The translations under genes and the position numbers were made by a program. Below, piece by piece: positions 1 through 8,701 of a DNA stretch of 64,000 nucleotides; position 1 is the first letter of the stretch; every line of letters starts with the position of its first letter. Below the pieces are notes generated by a model. It was given only the letters and a program-made list of their open reading frames with translations, searched no databases and was not told where the DNA came from. Source of the DNA: Burkholderia sp. Bp9142 (GTDB lineage: Bacteria; Pseudomonadota; Gammaproteobacteria; Burkholderiales; Burkholderiaceae); the NCBI RefSeq assembly GCF_003853415.1, contig NZ_QTPP01000004.1, positions 248,001 to 312,000 on the forward strand, in the 5' to 3' direction.

Positions 1-60
1 CCCTCCCCGTTGGTACGTTAGCCGCCTTGTTATCGACGAATCCAACGAGGAGTTCGCCCC

Positions 61-1050
61 ATGACGCCAATGAAGCGCCGCGCGTTCACGCGCGCGATAC
101 TGGCCGCCGGCCTGAGCGCCGCCGGCATCCGGACGCATGCCGAGAGCACGCCATCCGCGTTGCGCATCGGATACCAGAAATCGTCGACGCTCATTACGCT
201 GCTCAAGACGCGCGGCACGCTGGAACAGTCGCTCGCGCCGCTCGGCCTGCGCGTGTCGTGGCATGAGTTCGCGAGCGGCTTGCCGCTGACCGAAGCACTC
301 AATGTCGGCGCCGTCGATTTCAGCGCGGACGTGGCCGACACGGTTCCCGTCTTCGCACAGGCCGCGCATGCGCGCTTCGTGTACGTCGCGCAGGAAGCAC
401 CGTCACCGAAAGCGCAGGCCATTATCGTCAAGCGCGACAGCGCGCTGCGCACGCTCGCCGATCTCAGGGCCAAGCGCATCGCCGTCACGAAGGCTGCCGG
501 CAGCCACTACCTGCTGCTTGCCGCACTCGCACGCGCAAAGCTCGCCCCCGCCGACGCGGCAATCCACTACCTGACGCCGGCAGACGGCCGCGCGGCGTTC
601 GAGCGCGGCAGCGTCGATGCGTGGATCACGTGGGATCCGTATGTCGCATCCGTCGACTCGAACCCCGACGTGCGGATTCTGGCCGACGGCAACGGGCTTG
701 CTTCGTACCAGCGCTATTACCTCGCATCGAGCAGCTTTGCTGCCACGCGTCCGGACGTCATCCAGATCGTGTTCGACCGGCTCTCGCAGGCCGGCACGTG
801 GCTGCGCGAACATCAGCAGGAGGCCGCCAATACCCTTGCGCCGATCTGGGGACTCGACGCGAAGACGATCGAGCGCGCGAACGCGCGCCGCAGCTATCTC
901 GTACGCGCCGTGGTCACGCAGAACTTCGGCGAGCAACAGAAGATCGCCGATACGTTTCTCGCAGCCGGTCTGCTGCCCGCCCGCGTCGACACGAGCGAAG
1001 CGCTGCACTGGAATTTCGCGGCAAAGCGCGCGGATCCGATCGGCGTCTGA
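61..1050 (+). CDS. Sulfonate/taurine-type ABC transporter substrate-binding protein (SsuA-like)
   Basis: This 329-residue periplasmic binding protein probably captures an aliphatic sulfonate or related small organic acid for an ABC importer. The N-terminus carries a twin-arginine pair (R6-R7) followed by A-F and a hydrophobic stretch, which suggests Tat export. After it come the SsuA-family hallmarks: an R-I-G-Y-Q-K strand near residue 35, a G-x-V-D-F segment and a W-x-T-W-D-P-Y segment near 190. The ATG at 61 follows a GAGGAG ribosome site by 8 bases; the ATG at 70 is a weaker alternative. No permease or ATPase lies downstream, so partners must be upstream of the window or elsewhere. The family is clear, but the ligand is inferred only from similarity. 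Confidence 0.82.
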   Translation: MTPMKRRAFTRAILAAGLSAAGIRTHAESTPSALRIGYQKSSTLITLLKTRGTLEQSLAPLGLRVSWHEFASGLPLTEALNVGAVDFSADVADTVPVFAQAAHARFVYVAQEAPSPKAQAIIVKRDSALRTLADLRAKRIAVTKAAGSHYLLLAALARAKLAPADAAIHYLTPADGRAAFERGSVDAWITWDPYVASVDSNPDVRILADGNGLASYQRYYLASSSFAATRPDVIQIVFDRLSQAGTWLREHQQEAANTLAPIWGLDAKTIERANARRSYLVRAVVTQNFGEQQKIADTFLAAGLLPARVDTSEALHWNFAAKRADPIGV

Positions 1051-1101
1051 TGCCCCGAACACGCAACGCGCGATATTTTTATCGCCACCGATCAAATTGT
1101 G

Positions 1102-1129
1102 TTGACAGTCTCTTCAGACACGCTATAAT
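1102..1129 (+). promoter_or_regulatory. Sigma-70 promoter of the first tRNA-Leu
   Basis: TTGACA at 1102-1107 and TATAAT at 1124-1129 are both consensus and are separated by 16 bases. They end about 36 bases before the first tRNA-Leu. A near copy of this promoter precedes the second tRNA, so the duplicated unit includes its promoter. Confidence 0.85.
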
Positions 1130-1165
1130 TTCACTTCTTTGCAGCAAGCAGCTACTGCAAAACGT

Positions 1166-1252
1166 GCCCAGGTGGCGGAATTGGTAGACGCACTAGGTTC
1201 AGGTCCTAGCGGTGGCAACATCGTGGAGGTTCGAGTCCTCTCCTGGGCACCA
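1166..1252 (+). tRNA. tRNA-Leu (anticodon CAG)
   Basis: An 87-base class II tRNA with an encoded CCA end. The acceptor arms GCCCAGG and CCTGGGC pair over 7 bases. The anticodon stem CTAGG/CCTAG closes the loop TTCAGGT, giving anticodon CAG, which reads CUG leucine codons. A long variable arm and a T loop TTCGAGT follow. CUG is the major leucine codon in such a G+C-rich genome, which fits a duplicated gene. Confidence 0.97.
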
Positions 1253-1263
1253 TCTGTTTTTGA

Positions 1264-1291
1264 AAAGGTCGGCTTTTAGCCGGCCTTTTTT
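1264..1291 (+). terminator. Intrinsic terminator of the first tRNA-Leu
   Basis: A 9-bp stem, AGGTCGGCT (1266-1274) with AGCCGGCCT (1278-1286), closes a 3-base loop and is followed by a T run. It sits 12 bases after the tRNA CCA end and is repeated after the second tRNA and the third relic. Confidence 0.9.
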
Positions 1292-1444
1292 CATTTCCGG
1301 CGTCGAATCGACACGCGCACTCACGGCAGCATTTATTCGCGCACTGACGTCACGATGCATCGACGATGTGTTGCCGCACATGCCCTCCTCCCTAGCGCCG
1401 CAACCAAACCATCAAATTGTTTTGGTTCGCGACCTCAAATACTG

Positions 1445-1472
1445 TTGACAGATCCTTCAGACACGCTAGAAT
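1445..1472 (+). promoter_or_regulatory. Sigma-70 promoter of the second tRNA-Leu
   Basis: TTGACA at 1445-1450 and TAGAAT at 1467-1472 are separated by 16 bases. The spacer resembles that of the first copy (CTTCAGACACGC), showing that promoter and tRNA were duplicated together. Confidence 0.8.
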
Positions 1473-1503
1473 AGCGGTCTTCGCATCGCAGCAAGCGAAA
1501 CGT

Positions 1504-1590
1504 GCCCAGGTGGCGGAATTGGTAGACGCACTAGGTTCAGGTCCTAGCGGTGGCAACATCGTGGAGGTTCGAGTCCTCTCCTGGGCACCA
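1504..1590 (+). tRNA. tRNA-Leu (anticodon CAG), second identical copy
   Basis: The sequence is identical over 87 bases to the tRNA at 1166-1252, including the CAG anticodon and encoded CCA. It has its own promoter upstream and terminator downstream, so it is an independent transcription unit rather than part of a polycistronic tRNA operon. Confidence 0.97.
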
Positions 1591-1601
1591 TCTATTCTTT
1601 G

Positions 1602-1629
1602 AAAAGGTCGGCTTTAGCCGGCCTTTTTT
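1602..1629 (+). terminator. Intrinsic terminator of the second tRNA-Leu
   Basis: The same AGGTCGGCT/AGCCGGCCT stem as after the first copy, here with a 2-base loop and a following T run. Confidence 0.88.
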
Positions 1630-1637
1630 CATTTCAA

Positions 1638-1744
1638 GCCCAGGAAGCAAAGCGCCTGTGCGCTTTGCGTGAGGACTCGAAAGGCTGCGCTTGCAAGCGC
1701 AGCCGGGGTCGCGCATGTGTGACCGAGTCCTCTCCTGGGCACCA
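1638..1744 (+). pseudogene. tRNA-Leu-like relic with nested hairpins and a CCA end
   Basis: The 5' GCCCAGG (1638-1644) and 3' CCTGGGC-ACCA (1734-1744) match the acceptor arms of the two tRNA-Leu genes, and the T-arm half CGAGTCCTCT is kept. The D and anticodon arms are replaced by other inverted repeats. GCAAAGCGC (1647-1655) pairs with GCGCTTTGC (1660-1668). GAGGACTCG (1671-1679) pairs with CGAGTCCTC (1724-1732). Inside that lies a perfect 22-base palindrome at 1683-1704. No anticodon arm exists, so it cannot work as a leucine tRNA. It may be a relic, an integration scar or a tRNA-like RNA. No promoter is visible directly upstream. Confidence 0.55.
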
Positions 1745-1755
1745 TCTGTTTTTTG

Positions 1756-1784
1756 AAAAGGTCGACTTTTAGCCGGCCTTTTTT
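1756..1784 (+). terminator. Third copy of the tRNA-Leu terminator
   Basis: AGGTCGACT (1759-1767) pairs with AGCCGGCCT (1771-1779), with a mismatch or wobble, followed by six Ts. It follows the tRNA-like relic and also lies just downstream of the convergent ohr gene. Confidence 0.7.
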
Positions 1785-1824
1785 CATTTCCGCTCCGGAA
1801 GCGCAATACCCCCTCACATCGCGC

Positions 1825-2328
1825 TCATACCGTCCCGATGACGCGCACGGTGTGCCGAATCCCCTCCCTCGCCATCTTCGCGTAAGGGCAAATCGCCTCG
1901 GTCTCCGCGACGAGCTCACGGGCATCATCGGCGCCAACCCCCGGCATGCTGACCTCGACGTCGAGCGCGATCGCAAACAAACCATCCGCAGGGTCGCGCT
2001 GAAACGTTGTACTGGCCGAGATCATGAGATTGGCCGGCAGTCGAATCCGGCGTTTCGTCGCAACCAGCGTCAACGCACCATGAAAACATGCCGCGAAACC
2101 GGCCGCGAACAGCTGCTCCGGATTCGTGCCGCCACCCGCGCCGCCCAGTTCAACCGGCAGGCGCAACGACACATCGAGCTCGCCGGTTGCCGAACGCGCA
2201 TGCCCGGACGATCGTCCATGCGCCGATTCGCCGCCGATGACGGTCACCGTCGTCGCGTAAAGCGGCAGCGGTTCGCTGCCGGTGTAAGGATCGAGGAGCG
2301 ATATCGAGGGACGCGTCGCGCGATGCAT
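1825..2328 (-). CDS. ohr: Organic hydroperoxide resistance protein (OsmC/Ohr family)
   Basis: Ohr proteins are cytoplasmic thiol peroxidases that reduce organic and fatty acid hydroperoxides. The 167-residue product has both catalytic cysteines in the usual contexts: C81 in A-A-C-F-H-G-A and C147 in A-I-C-P-Y-A. The T-N-P-E-Q-L-F motif typical of the family is also present. The start at 2328 was chosen because GGGAG lies a few bases upstream and the residues from there align with Ohr; the frame stays open another 34 codons upstream without family similarity. No OhrR-type MarR repressor gene is adjacent, which is unusual because ohr is often paired with ohrR. Confidence 0.88.
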   Translation of the reverse strand: MHRATRPSISLLDPYTGSEPLPLYATTVTVIGGESAHGRSSGHARSATGELDVSLRLPVELGGAGGGTNPEQLFAAGFAACFHGALTLVATKRRIRLPANLMISASTTFQRDPADGLFAIALDVEVSMPGVGADDARELVAETEAICPYAKMAREGIRHTVRVIGTV

Positions 2329-2623
2329 GTTTTTCTCCCGAATAGAACAGACGCAGGACGACTTCCGCCGCACCGCGTCGAATGAACAAGCGGCCCAGCC
2401 GGTGCCGCTCCACCCGGCCCCGGCAGGCATCGCCGCGTTCGGGCCGTCGTGTCATACGCAGCCCGACGGGCAATCGTGACGCACGGCAAGCAGCAAATCC
2501 ATCAGACGAATTCGAAAATTTCCGGTGGCGCACCGTCCACCCACGGCCCGCAAACCCACGCCCCGCCTTCATCTCCGGACGAAACCGGGATTTCCCTAGG
2601 CTGACACGCCGCCGCTCACGCGG
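2329..2623. other. Intergenic region between ohr and the sugar operon regulator
   Basis: About 300 bases separate the divergent ohr and ROK genes. Short open frames here show no ribosome sites or family features. The strand facing ohr should carry its promoter, but I found no convincing -35/-10 pair. The right end runs into the palindrome at 2624-2650. Confidence 0.4.
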
Positions 2624-2650
2624 TTAAATAAATCAACGTGATTTATTTAA
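2624..2650. promoter_or_regulatory. Palindromic operator upstream of the ROK regulator
   Basis: Arms TTAAATAAATCA (2624-2635) and TGATTTATTTAA (2639-2650) are perfect inverted repeats around a 3-base centre. The element is strikingly A+T-rich in G+C-rich surroundings and lies 36 bases before the ROK start codon. ROK repressors commonly autoregulate through such palindromes, so this is the likely binding site controlling the downstream sugar operon. Confidence 0.75.
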
Positions 2651-2686
2651 TGCGTCGACAGCCGACGCAACATGGAAGGAGACGCC

Positions 2687-3934
2687 ATGAGAAGCCCGCA
2701 CATCGGCCAGGGAAGCAACTCGGCCAACGTGCGCCGTTACAACGAGCGCCTGCTGCTGAAGACGCTGCGCCGTGCGGGCAGCGCGTCGAAGGCCGACCTC
2801 GCCCGCCTTGCGAGCATGACGGGCACGGCGGTCGGCAGCATCATCGCGTCGCTGGCCGACGCGAAGCTGATCCAGTTCGCCGGCCGCACCGAAGGCCAGC
2901 GCGGCCAGCCGGCGTCGCTGATCCGTCTCGATCCGCGCGGCGCGTTCGGCATCGGCGTCCATCTCGACCGGATGCGCATCGAGACGGCGCTCGTCAATTT
3001 CGCGGGCGACGTGCTCGGCCGCCGCTCGCACGACACGCTGCTCCCCCCGCCCGCCGACGTGCTCGAGATCGTGCGGCGCGACATCGATGCGATGCAGGAT
3101 CTGCTCCCCGAACATGAACGTGCACGCCTGACTGGCGTCGGCGTCGCCCAGCCGTACAACCTCGGCGCATGGATGCGCGAGCTCGGCCTCGCCCCCGATA
3201 CGTTCCTTGCGTGGGAAGACATCGATTTCGCGAGCGACCTCGGGCGCACGCTTTCGCTGCCCGTGTTCGGCGAAAACGACGGCAACGCGGCCGCGATCGC
3301 CGAGCTGTTCTACGGGTACGGCCGGCAGTGCGACGACTTTGTGTACCTGTTCATCGGTCCCGCGATCGGCGGCGGCATCGCGATCGACGGCGACTGCCTG
3401 CGCGGCGTGACCGGCAATGCCGGCGACATCGCCGTGATTCCCGTGCCGCCGAGCCGGCTGGCGTCCGCACCGCCGCCGCGTGGCCCGTGGGACATCCTGC
3501 TCGCCCGCGCGTCGCTGCATGCGCTCGTGCGCCATCTGCGCCATCACGGCGAGACGGTCGAGAACCGCGCCGACCTCGAGGCCTGCATCGCGCGCGGCCT
3601 GCCGGCGGTCGACGAATGGATCGACGACTGCGTCGACGCGCTCGCACCGGCATTGCGCGCGGTGCTGTGCGTCGTCGATGCGCCGGTGGTGGTGCTCGAC
3701 GCCGATACCGACGCCGGCCTGCTCGATGCGGTGACGACCCGCCTGCGCGCGGCCCTCGTCGCCACCGCGCCGGAAGCACGCGGCACCCCGACGCTCGTGC
3801 GCGGCACGTTCGGCGCCGACGCCGGCGCGATCGGCGCCGCGACACTGCCGATGTTCTTCAACTTCTCCCCGCGGGCCGGCATCCTCAAGGGCGCCCGCAC
3901 CGAATCGCAGGAGGTCAACCATGTCGCAATCTGA
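2687..3934 (+). CDS. ROK-family transcriptional regulator of the sugar ABC operon
   Basis: The 415-residue protein has an N-terminal winged helix-turn-helix (about residues 15-75, with [12 protein letters not shown]) and a ROK sugar-kinase-like domain with E-N-D-G-N-A near 195 and I-G-P-A-I-G-G-G-I. The cysteine-rich zinc motif typical of ROK kinases is not visible, so it is probably a sensor and not an enzyme. An AAGGAG site a few bases before the ATG at 2687 favours that start over the ATG at 2672. Its 3' end overlaps the ABC ATPase gene by 14 bases, implying cotranscription. The position matches FrcR-type regulators of fructose-uptake operons; the effector is inferred. Confidence 0.85.
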   Translation: MRSPHIGQGSNSANVRRYNERLLLKTLRRAGSASKADLARLASMTGTAVGSIIASLADAKLIQFAGRTEGQRGQPASLIRLDPRGAFGIGVHLDRMRIETALVNFAGDVLGRRSHDTLLPPPADVLEIVRRDIDAMQDLLPEHERARLTGVGVAQPYNLGAWMRELGLAPDTFLAWEDIDFASDLGRTLSLPVFGENDGNAAAIAELFYGYGRQCDDFVYLFIGPAIGGGIAIDGDCLRGVTGNAGDIAVIPVPPSRLASAPPPRGPWDILLARASLHALVRHLRHHGETVENRADLEACIARGLPAVDEWIDDCVDALAPALRAVLCVVDAPVVVLDADTDAGLLDAVTTRLRAALVATAPEARGTPTLVRGTFGADAGAIGAATLPMFFNFSPRAGILKGARTESQEVNHVAI

Positions 3935-5474
3935 GTCGCCCCGACCGCTGCTCGAGATGCGCCGGATCAGCAAGACGTTTCCGGCCGTGCGCGCGCTCGA
4001 CAACGTCAGCCTGACCGTCTATCCGGGCGAGATCCATTCGCTGATGGGCGAGAACGGCGCGGGCAAATCGACGCTGATGAAGATCCTGTCGGGTGCGTAC
4101 CGCGCCGATGCCGGCGGCGAGATCCTGATCGACGGCGAGCGCATCGACGTCGACGGCCCGCTCGCCGCGCGCGATGCGGGCGTCGCGGTGATCTACCAGG
4201 AGCTGTGCCTCTCGCCGAACCTGACCGTCGCGGAAAACATCTACGTCGGCCGCGAACTGCGGCGCGGCAACCGGCGCTGGGGCACCATCGACCGCGCGGC
4301 GATGGCGCGCGGCTGCCAGGACGTGCTCGCACGCCTCGGTGCACCGTTCGGTCCGGACACGCTCGTCGGCACGCTGTCGATCGCCGAGCAGCAACTCGTC
4401 GAGATCGCGCGCGCCGTGCACACCCGTGCACGCATCCTCGTGATGGACGAACCGACGACGCCGCTGTCGTCGCGCGAGACCGAGCACCTGTTCGGCCTGA
4501 TCCGCCAGCTGCGCGAGGAAGGTCTCGCGATCATCTACATCAGCCACCGGATGGCCGAAATCTACGAACTGTCCGACCGCGTGTCGGTGCTGCGCGACGG
4601 ATCGTACGTCGGCACGCTCGAGCGCGAATCGCTGTCGGCCGAGCGGCTCGTCGCGATGATGGTGGGTCGCGACATCTCCGGTTTCTACAAGAAGGAACAT
4701 GCGCCGTACGACCCCGGCCACCTGCTGCTGTCGGTGCGCGACATCGCCGACGCCGAGCGCGTGCGCGGCTGCAGCCTCGACCTGCATGCCGGCGAGGTGC
4801 TCGGCATCGCGGGGCTCGTCGGCGCGGGCCGCACCGAACTCGCGCGGCTGATCTTCGGCGCGGAGCCGCGCACGCGCGGCGACGTGAAGCTGGGCGAGCG
4901 CACGTTCGGCGCGCATTCGCCGCGCGACGCGATCGACGCCGGCCTCGTCTACCTGACGGAAGACCGCAAGCGCCAGGGCCTGTTCCTCGACATGAGCGTG
5001 CGCGACAACATCAACATCTCCGTATGCAACCGCGATGCGCGGCTCGGTGCGCTCGACCTCGCACGCGGTGCCGAACGCGCACGCGACGCGATCGCATCGC
5101 TGTCGATCCGCGTGCCGAACGCGAACGTGAACGTCGGCGCGCTGTCGGGCGGCAACCAGCAGAAAGTGCTGCTGTCGCGCCTGCTCGAGACGAAGCCGCG
5201 CGTGCTGATCCTCGACGAACCGACGCGCGGCGTCGACATCGGCGCGAAATCCGAGATCTACCGGATCATCAACGAACTGGCCCGCGCGGGCGTCGGCGTG
5301 ATCGTGATCTCGAGCGAGCTGCCGGAAATCATCGGCGTCGCCGACCGCGTGCTCGTGATGCGCGAAGGCGAGATCGCCGGCGAACTCGGCGGCCACACGC
5401 ACACGCCCATCACGCAGGAAGCGATCATCGCGCTCGCCACCGGCTCGCAGGCCGAACTCGCCGACGCGCACTGA
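3921..5474 (+). CDS. Sugar ABC transporter ATP-binding protein (fused double ATPase, FrcA/RbsA-like)
   Basis: This 517-residue cytoplasmic subunit powers sugar import. Two ABC domains are fused, as usual for the carbohydrate uptake 2 family. The first has Walker [10 protein letters not shown] (43-51), signature L-S-I-A-E-Q-Q and V-M-D-E-P-T. The second has the degenerate G-L-V-G-A-G-R-T-E site, signature L-S-G-G-N-Q-Q-K and [10 protein letters not shown]. The arginine in place of the second Walker lysine is normal for this family. It overlaps the ROK gene and is followed 39 bases later by the permease. Substrate (fructose or a related sugar) is inferred from gene order and the kinase in the operon. 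Confidence 0.92.
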   Translation: MSQSESPRPLLEMRRISKTFPAVRALDNVSLTVYPGEIHSLMGENGAGKSTLMKILSGAYRADAGGEILIDGERIDVDGPLAARDAGVAVIYQELCLSPNLTVAENIYVGRELRRGNRRWGTIDRAAMARGCQDVLARLGAPFGPDTLVGTLSIAEQQLVEIARAVHTRARILVMDEPTTPLSSRETEHLFGLIRQLREEGLAIIYISHRMAEIYELSDRVSVLRDGSYVGTLERESLSAERLVAMMVGRDISGFYKKEHAPYDPGHLLLSVRDIADAERVRGCSLDLHAGEVLGIAGLVGAGRTELARLIFGAEPRTRGDVKLGERTFGAHSPRDAIDAGLVYLTEDRKRQGLFLDMSVRDNINISVCNRDARLGALDLARGAERARDAIASLSIRVPNANVNVGALSGGNQQKVLLSRLLETKPRVLILDEPTRGVDIGAKSEIYRIINELARAGVGVIVISSELPEIIGVADRVLVMREGEIAGELGGHTHTPITQEAIIALATGSQAELADAH

Positions 5475-5513
5475 CCACGGCCCTTCATTCCTCTCTTATA
5501 TCCAGGTACCGAC

Positions 5514-6551
5514 ATGATCAACCCGACCAAGCAGCGGAACCTCGCTTCCGCGACGGCCCATCCGGTGGCCAACCGTACGCCGCTGATGCGCGGCGCCGAT
5601 CATCGCGCGCGCATGCAGTCGCTGATGCGCACCGCCGGCATGCTGCCGGTGCTGCTGGTCCTGTGCATCGGCTTCGGGTTCCTGACCGACGGCTTCTTCA
5701 CGCTGCAGAACCTGTCGATCGTCACGCAGCAAGCATCGATCAACATCGTGCTCGCGGCCGGCATGACGTTCGTGATCCTCACGGGCGGCATCGACCTGTC
5801 GGTCGGCTCGGTGCTCGCCGCGTCGGCCGTCGCCGCGCTGCTCGCGTCGACCATCCCCGGCTGGGGCTGGCTCGGCGTGCCGATCGCACTCGTCGTCGGC
5901 CTCGTGTTCGGCGCGATCAACGGCGGCCTGATCTCGTTCCTGCGCCTGCCGCCGTTCATCGTCACGCTCGGCGCGATGACGGCCGTGCGCGGCGTCGCCC
6001 GACTGATCGGCAACGACACGACCGTCTTCAACCCGCAACTGCCGTTCGCATTCATCGGCAACGGCACGATCCTCGGCGTGCCGTGGCTCGTCGTGATCGC
6101 CTGCGCGGTGATCGCGCTGTCGTGGTTCATCCTGCGCCGCACGGTGCTCGGGATGCGGATCTATTCGGTCGGCGGCAACCCGGAAGCCGCACGGCTGTCG
6201 GGCATCAACGTGCGGGCGATCCAGCTGTTCGTGTATGCGGCCTCGGGCCTGCTCGCCGGTCTCGGCGCGGTGATGTCGGCCGCGCGGCTCTATGCGGCCA
6301 ACGGCCTGCAGCTCGGCCAGTCGTACGAACTCGATGCGATTGCCGCGGTGATCCTCGGCGGCACGAGCTTCGTCGGCGGCGTCGGTTCGATCGTCGGCAC
6401 GCTGATCGGTGCACTGATCATCGCGGTGCTGACCAACGGCCTCGTGCTGCTCGGCGTGTCCGACATCTGGCAGTACATCATCAAGGGGCTCGTGATCATC
6501 GGCGCCGTCGCGCTCGACCGCTATCGCCAGCGCGACTCGGCCCGCACCTGA
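5514..6551 (+). CDS. Sugar ABC transporter permease (FrcC/RbsC-like)
   Basis: This 345-residue inner membrane protein forms the translocation channel. It has about eight to ten hydrophobic segments beginning near residue 40, and the family signature G-M-T-F-V-I-L-T-G-G-I-D-L-S-V-G-S-V near 85-100. The conserved G-G-N-P-E-A-A-R-L-S-G-I-N segment contacts the ATPase. It presumably works as a homodimer with the upstream ATPase and downstream binding protein. Confidence 0.93.
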   Translation: MINPTKQRNLASATAHPVANRTPLMRGADHRARMQSLMRTAGMLPVLLVLCIGFGFLTDGFFTLQNLSIVTQQASINIVLAAGMTFVILTGGIDLSVGSVLAASAVAALLASTIPGWGWLGVPIALVVGLVFGAINGGLISFLRLPPFIVTLGAMTAVRGVARLIGNDTTVFNPQLPFAFIGNGTILGVPWLVVIACAVIALSWFILRRTVLGMRIYSVGGNPEAARLSGINVRAIQLFVYAASGLLAGLGAVMSAARLYAANGLQLGQSYELDAIAAVILGGTSFVGGVGSIVGTLIGALIIAVLTNGLVLLGVSDIWQYIIKGLVIIGAVALDRYRQRDSART

Positions 6552-6637
6552 CACGCATCCCTCACCATTCAACCACCAGGGCGCAGGCAGGTCCTCCTGC
6601 GCCCGTCCGCCAACGGACCTTCCGGAGACACAACGAC

Positions 6638-7582
6638 ATGTTCAAGCACAAAGCCGCCCTGACCGCCGTCGCCTGCGCGCTCGCATTCGGCACCGCCGCC
6701 GCCCATGCAGCCGACAAGCCGCTGAAATCGATCGGCGTCACGGTCGGGTCGCTCGGCAACCCGTACTTCGTCACGATCGTGAAAGGCGCCGAAGCGCGCG
6801 CGAAACAGCTCAACCCGAACGCGAAGGTCACCGCGGTGTCGGCCGACTACGACCTGAACAAGCAGTTCACGCAGATCGACAACTTCATCTCCGCGCATGT
6901 CGACATGATCCTGCTCAACGCGACCGACCCGAAGGCGATCGAGCCGGCGGTGAAGAAGGCGCAGGCGGCCGGCATCACGGTCGTCGCGGTGGACGTCGCG
7001 GCCGCCGGCGCGAACGCGACCGTGCAGACCAACAACGTGAAGGCAGGCGAGCTGGCGTGCGACTACCTCGCGAAGAAGCTCAACGGCAAGGGTAACGTGA
7101 TCATCGAGAACGGCCCGCAGGTGTCGGCCGTGATCGATCGCGTGAACGGCTGCAAGACCGTGCTCGCGAAGAACCCGGGCATCAAGCTGCTGTCGAGCGA
7201 CCAGGACGGCAAGGGCTCGCGCGAAGGCGGGATGAACACGATGCAGGGCTACCTGACGCGCTTTCCGAAGCTCGACGGCGTGTTCACGATCAACGACCCG
7301 CAGGCGATCGGCAGCGATCTCGCGGCGAAACAGCTGAATCGCCCGAACATCGTGATCACGTCGGTCGACGGCGCACCCGACATCGAGGTGGCGCTGAAGT
7401 CCAACACGCTCGTGCAGGCGTCGTCGAGCCAGGATCCGTGGGCGATGGCGCAGCAGGCCGTCAACGTCGGCTACGGCATCATGAACGGCCAGAAGCCGGC
7501 CAACCCGATGATCCTGATCGAGCCGACGCTCATCACGCGCGACAACGTGAAGGGCTACAAGGGCTGGAGCAGCCCGCGCTGA
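6638..7582 (+). CDS. Periplasmic sugar-binding protein (FrcB/RbsB-like)
   Basis: This 314-residue protein delivers sugar to the ABC importer. It has a signal peptide with predicted cleavage after A-H-A near residue 23. The mature part has the periplasmic-binding-protein type I fold shown by G-N-P-Y-F, an N-A-T-D-P motif and D-Q-D-G-K. The start ATG follows a CCGGAG site. It is encoded after the permease, a common order in this family, and is probably the most abundant product of the operon. Confidence 0.92.
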   Translation: MFKHKAALTAVACALAFGTAAAHAADKPLKSIGVTVGSLGNPYFVTIVKGAEARAKQLNPNAKVTAVSADYDLNKQFTQIDNFISAHVDMILLNATDPKAIEPAVKKAQAAGITVVAVDVAAAGANATVQTNNVKAGELACDYLAKKLNGKGNVIIENGPQVSAVIDRVNGCKTVLAKNPGIKLLSSDQDGKGSREGGMNTMQGYLTRFPKLDGVFTINDPQAIGSDLAAKQLNRPNIVITSVDGAPDIEVALKSNTLVQASSSQDPWAMAQQAVNVGYGIMNGQKPANPMILIEPTLITRDNVKGYKGWSSPR

Positions 7583-7709
7583 GCGCACGCTGCGACCTGC
7601 GCCCCCGGGCGGTGCCGGGCCGCGTCGCCGCGCGCGGCGCCGGCCCTGCCCGTCCGCTCACCTCAACCGCTGCACCGCCGCGCGACACGCCGCGGCACAA
7701 GGTTTCGAC

Positions 7710-8660
7710 ATGACGACGACGCTCCCCCGCCTGATCGTATTCGGCGAAGCGCTGACCGATTTCATCCGCGACGACGCGCAGCACTGGCGCAGCGTCGCCG
7801 GCGGCTCGTGCTGGAACGTGGCGCGCGTCGGCGCGCGGCTCGGTGTGCCGACCGCGTTCGCCGGCACGGTCAGCCGCGATATCTTCGGCGACGAACTGAT
7901 GCGCAGGAGCGCCGATGCCGGGCTCGACCCGCGCTTCATGCGACAGGTCGACCGCGCGCCGCTGCTCGCGATGGTCGTGTCGAAACAGCCGCCCGACTAT
8001 TTCTTCATCGGAGAGAACAGCGCCGATCTCGCGTTCGATCCCGCCGACCTGCCCGACGGGGCGCTTGACGCTGCCGAGATCGTGCATGTGGGCTCGCTCG
8101 GCGTCGTGCGCGAGCCGCTCGCGTCGCGCCTGATCGAGGTCGTGCAGGCTGCACGCGCGGCCGGCAGGCGGATCTCGTTCGACCCGAACTATCGCGCGCC
8201 GATGGCCACGCCGTCGTATCCCGACACGCTGCGCCGGCTGGCCGGTCTCGCCGACTGGATCAAGGTGTCCGATGAGGATTTGCGCGGCCTGTTCCCCGAA
8301 CTCGACGAAGCCGCCGCGCTCGCGCAATTGCGCGCCTGGGCGCCCGACGCGACCGTGCTCGTCACGCGCGGCGCGGCCGGCATGCAGCTCCTGCATCGCG
8401 ACACCGCGCTGTTCCAGCCGGCGTTCGCGACCGAGGTCGCCGACACCGTCGGCTGCGGCGACGCCAGCATCGGCGGCTGGCTCGCCAGCCAGCTCATGCA
8501 CCCCGACGCATCGATCGCCGGCCATCTGCGCTACGCGGCAGCCTGCGCTGCGGTCGCCTGTGCGCATGCAGGCGCGTATGCTCCGACGGCTGCCGAAGTT
8601 GCCGATGTCGTGGCCAGCCGCGCGACCGCCGAACCGGCCGACGCCGCGCTATCGCATTAG
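7710..8660 (+). CDS. PfkB-family carbohydrate kinase (fructokinase-like, FrcK)
   Basis: This 316-residue kinase probably phosphorylates the sugar imported by the upstream ABC system. Ribokinase-family features are an N-terminal G-E-A-L-T-D-F, G-G-S-C-W-N-V-A-R (the usual G-G-A-P-x-N-V-A region) and the C-terminal anion hole with catalytic aspartate in D-T-V-G-C-G-D-A-S; cysteine replaces the common alanine there. It closes the five-gene regulator-transporter-kinase cluster. Fructose is the best guess by comparison with rhizobial frc clusters, but ribose or another sugar cannot be excluded. It converges on the SulP gene. Confidence 0.85.
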   Translation: MTTTLPRLIVFGEALTDFIRDDAQHWRSVAGGSCWNVARVGARLGVPTAFAGTVSRDIFGDELMRRSADAGLDPRFMRQVDRAPLLAMVVSKQPPDYFFIGENSADLAFDPADLPDGALDAAEIVHVGSLGVVREPLASRLIEVVQAARAAGRRISFDPNYRAPMATPSYPDTLRRLAGLADWIKVSDEDLRGLFPELDEAAALAQLRAWAPDATVLVTRGAAGMQLLHRDTALFQPAFATEVADTVGCGDASIGGWLASQLMHPDASIAGHLRYAAACAAVACAHAGAYAPTAAEVADVVASRATAEPADAALSH

Positions 8661-8701
8661 GCTGCATCGGAAAGCATCAGGCGCGCATACGCACCGCCGA
8701 G

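Noticed and set aside
1638-1744. Third functional tRNA-Leu
   Set aside because: Acceptor and CCA end are present but the anticodon arm is missing.
3915-5471. Minus-strand open frame opposite the ABC ATPase
   Set aside because: Antisense shadow of a gene with two clear ABC domains.
4205-7582. Very long open frame across the ABC genes
   Set aside because: The first part is an out-of-frame reading of the ATPase and permease genes; only the last part (from 6638) is a real gene, with a signal peptide and ribosome site.
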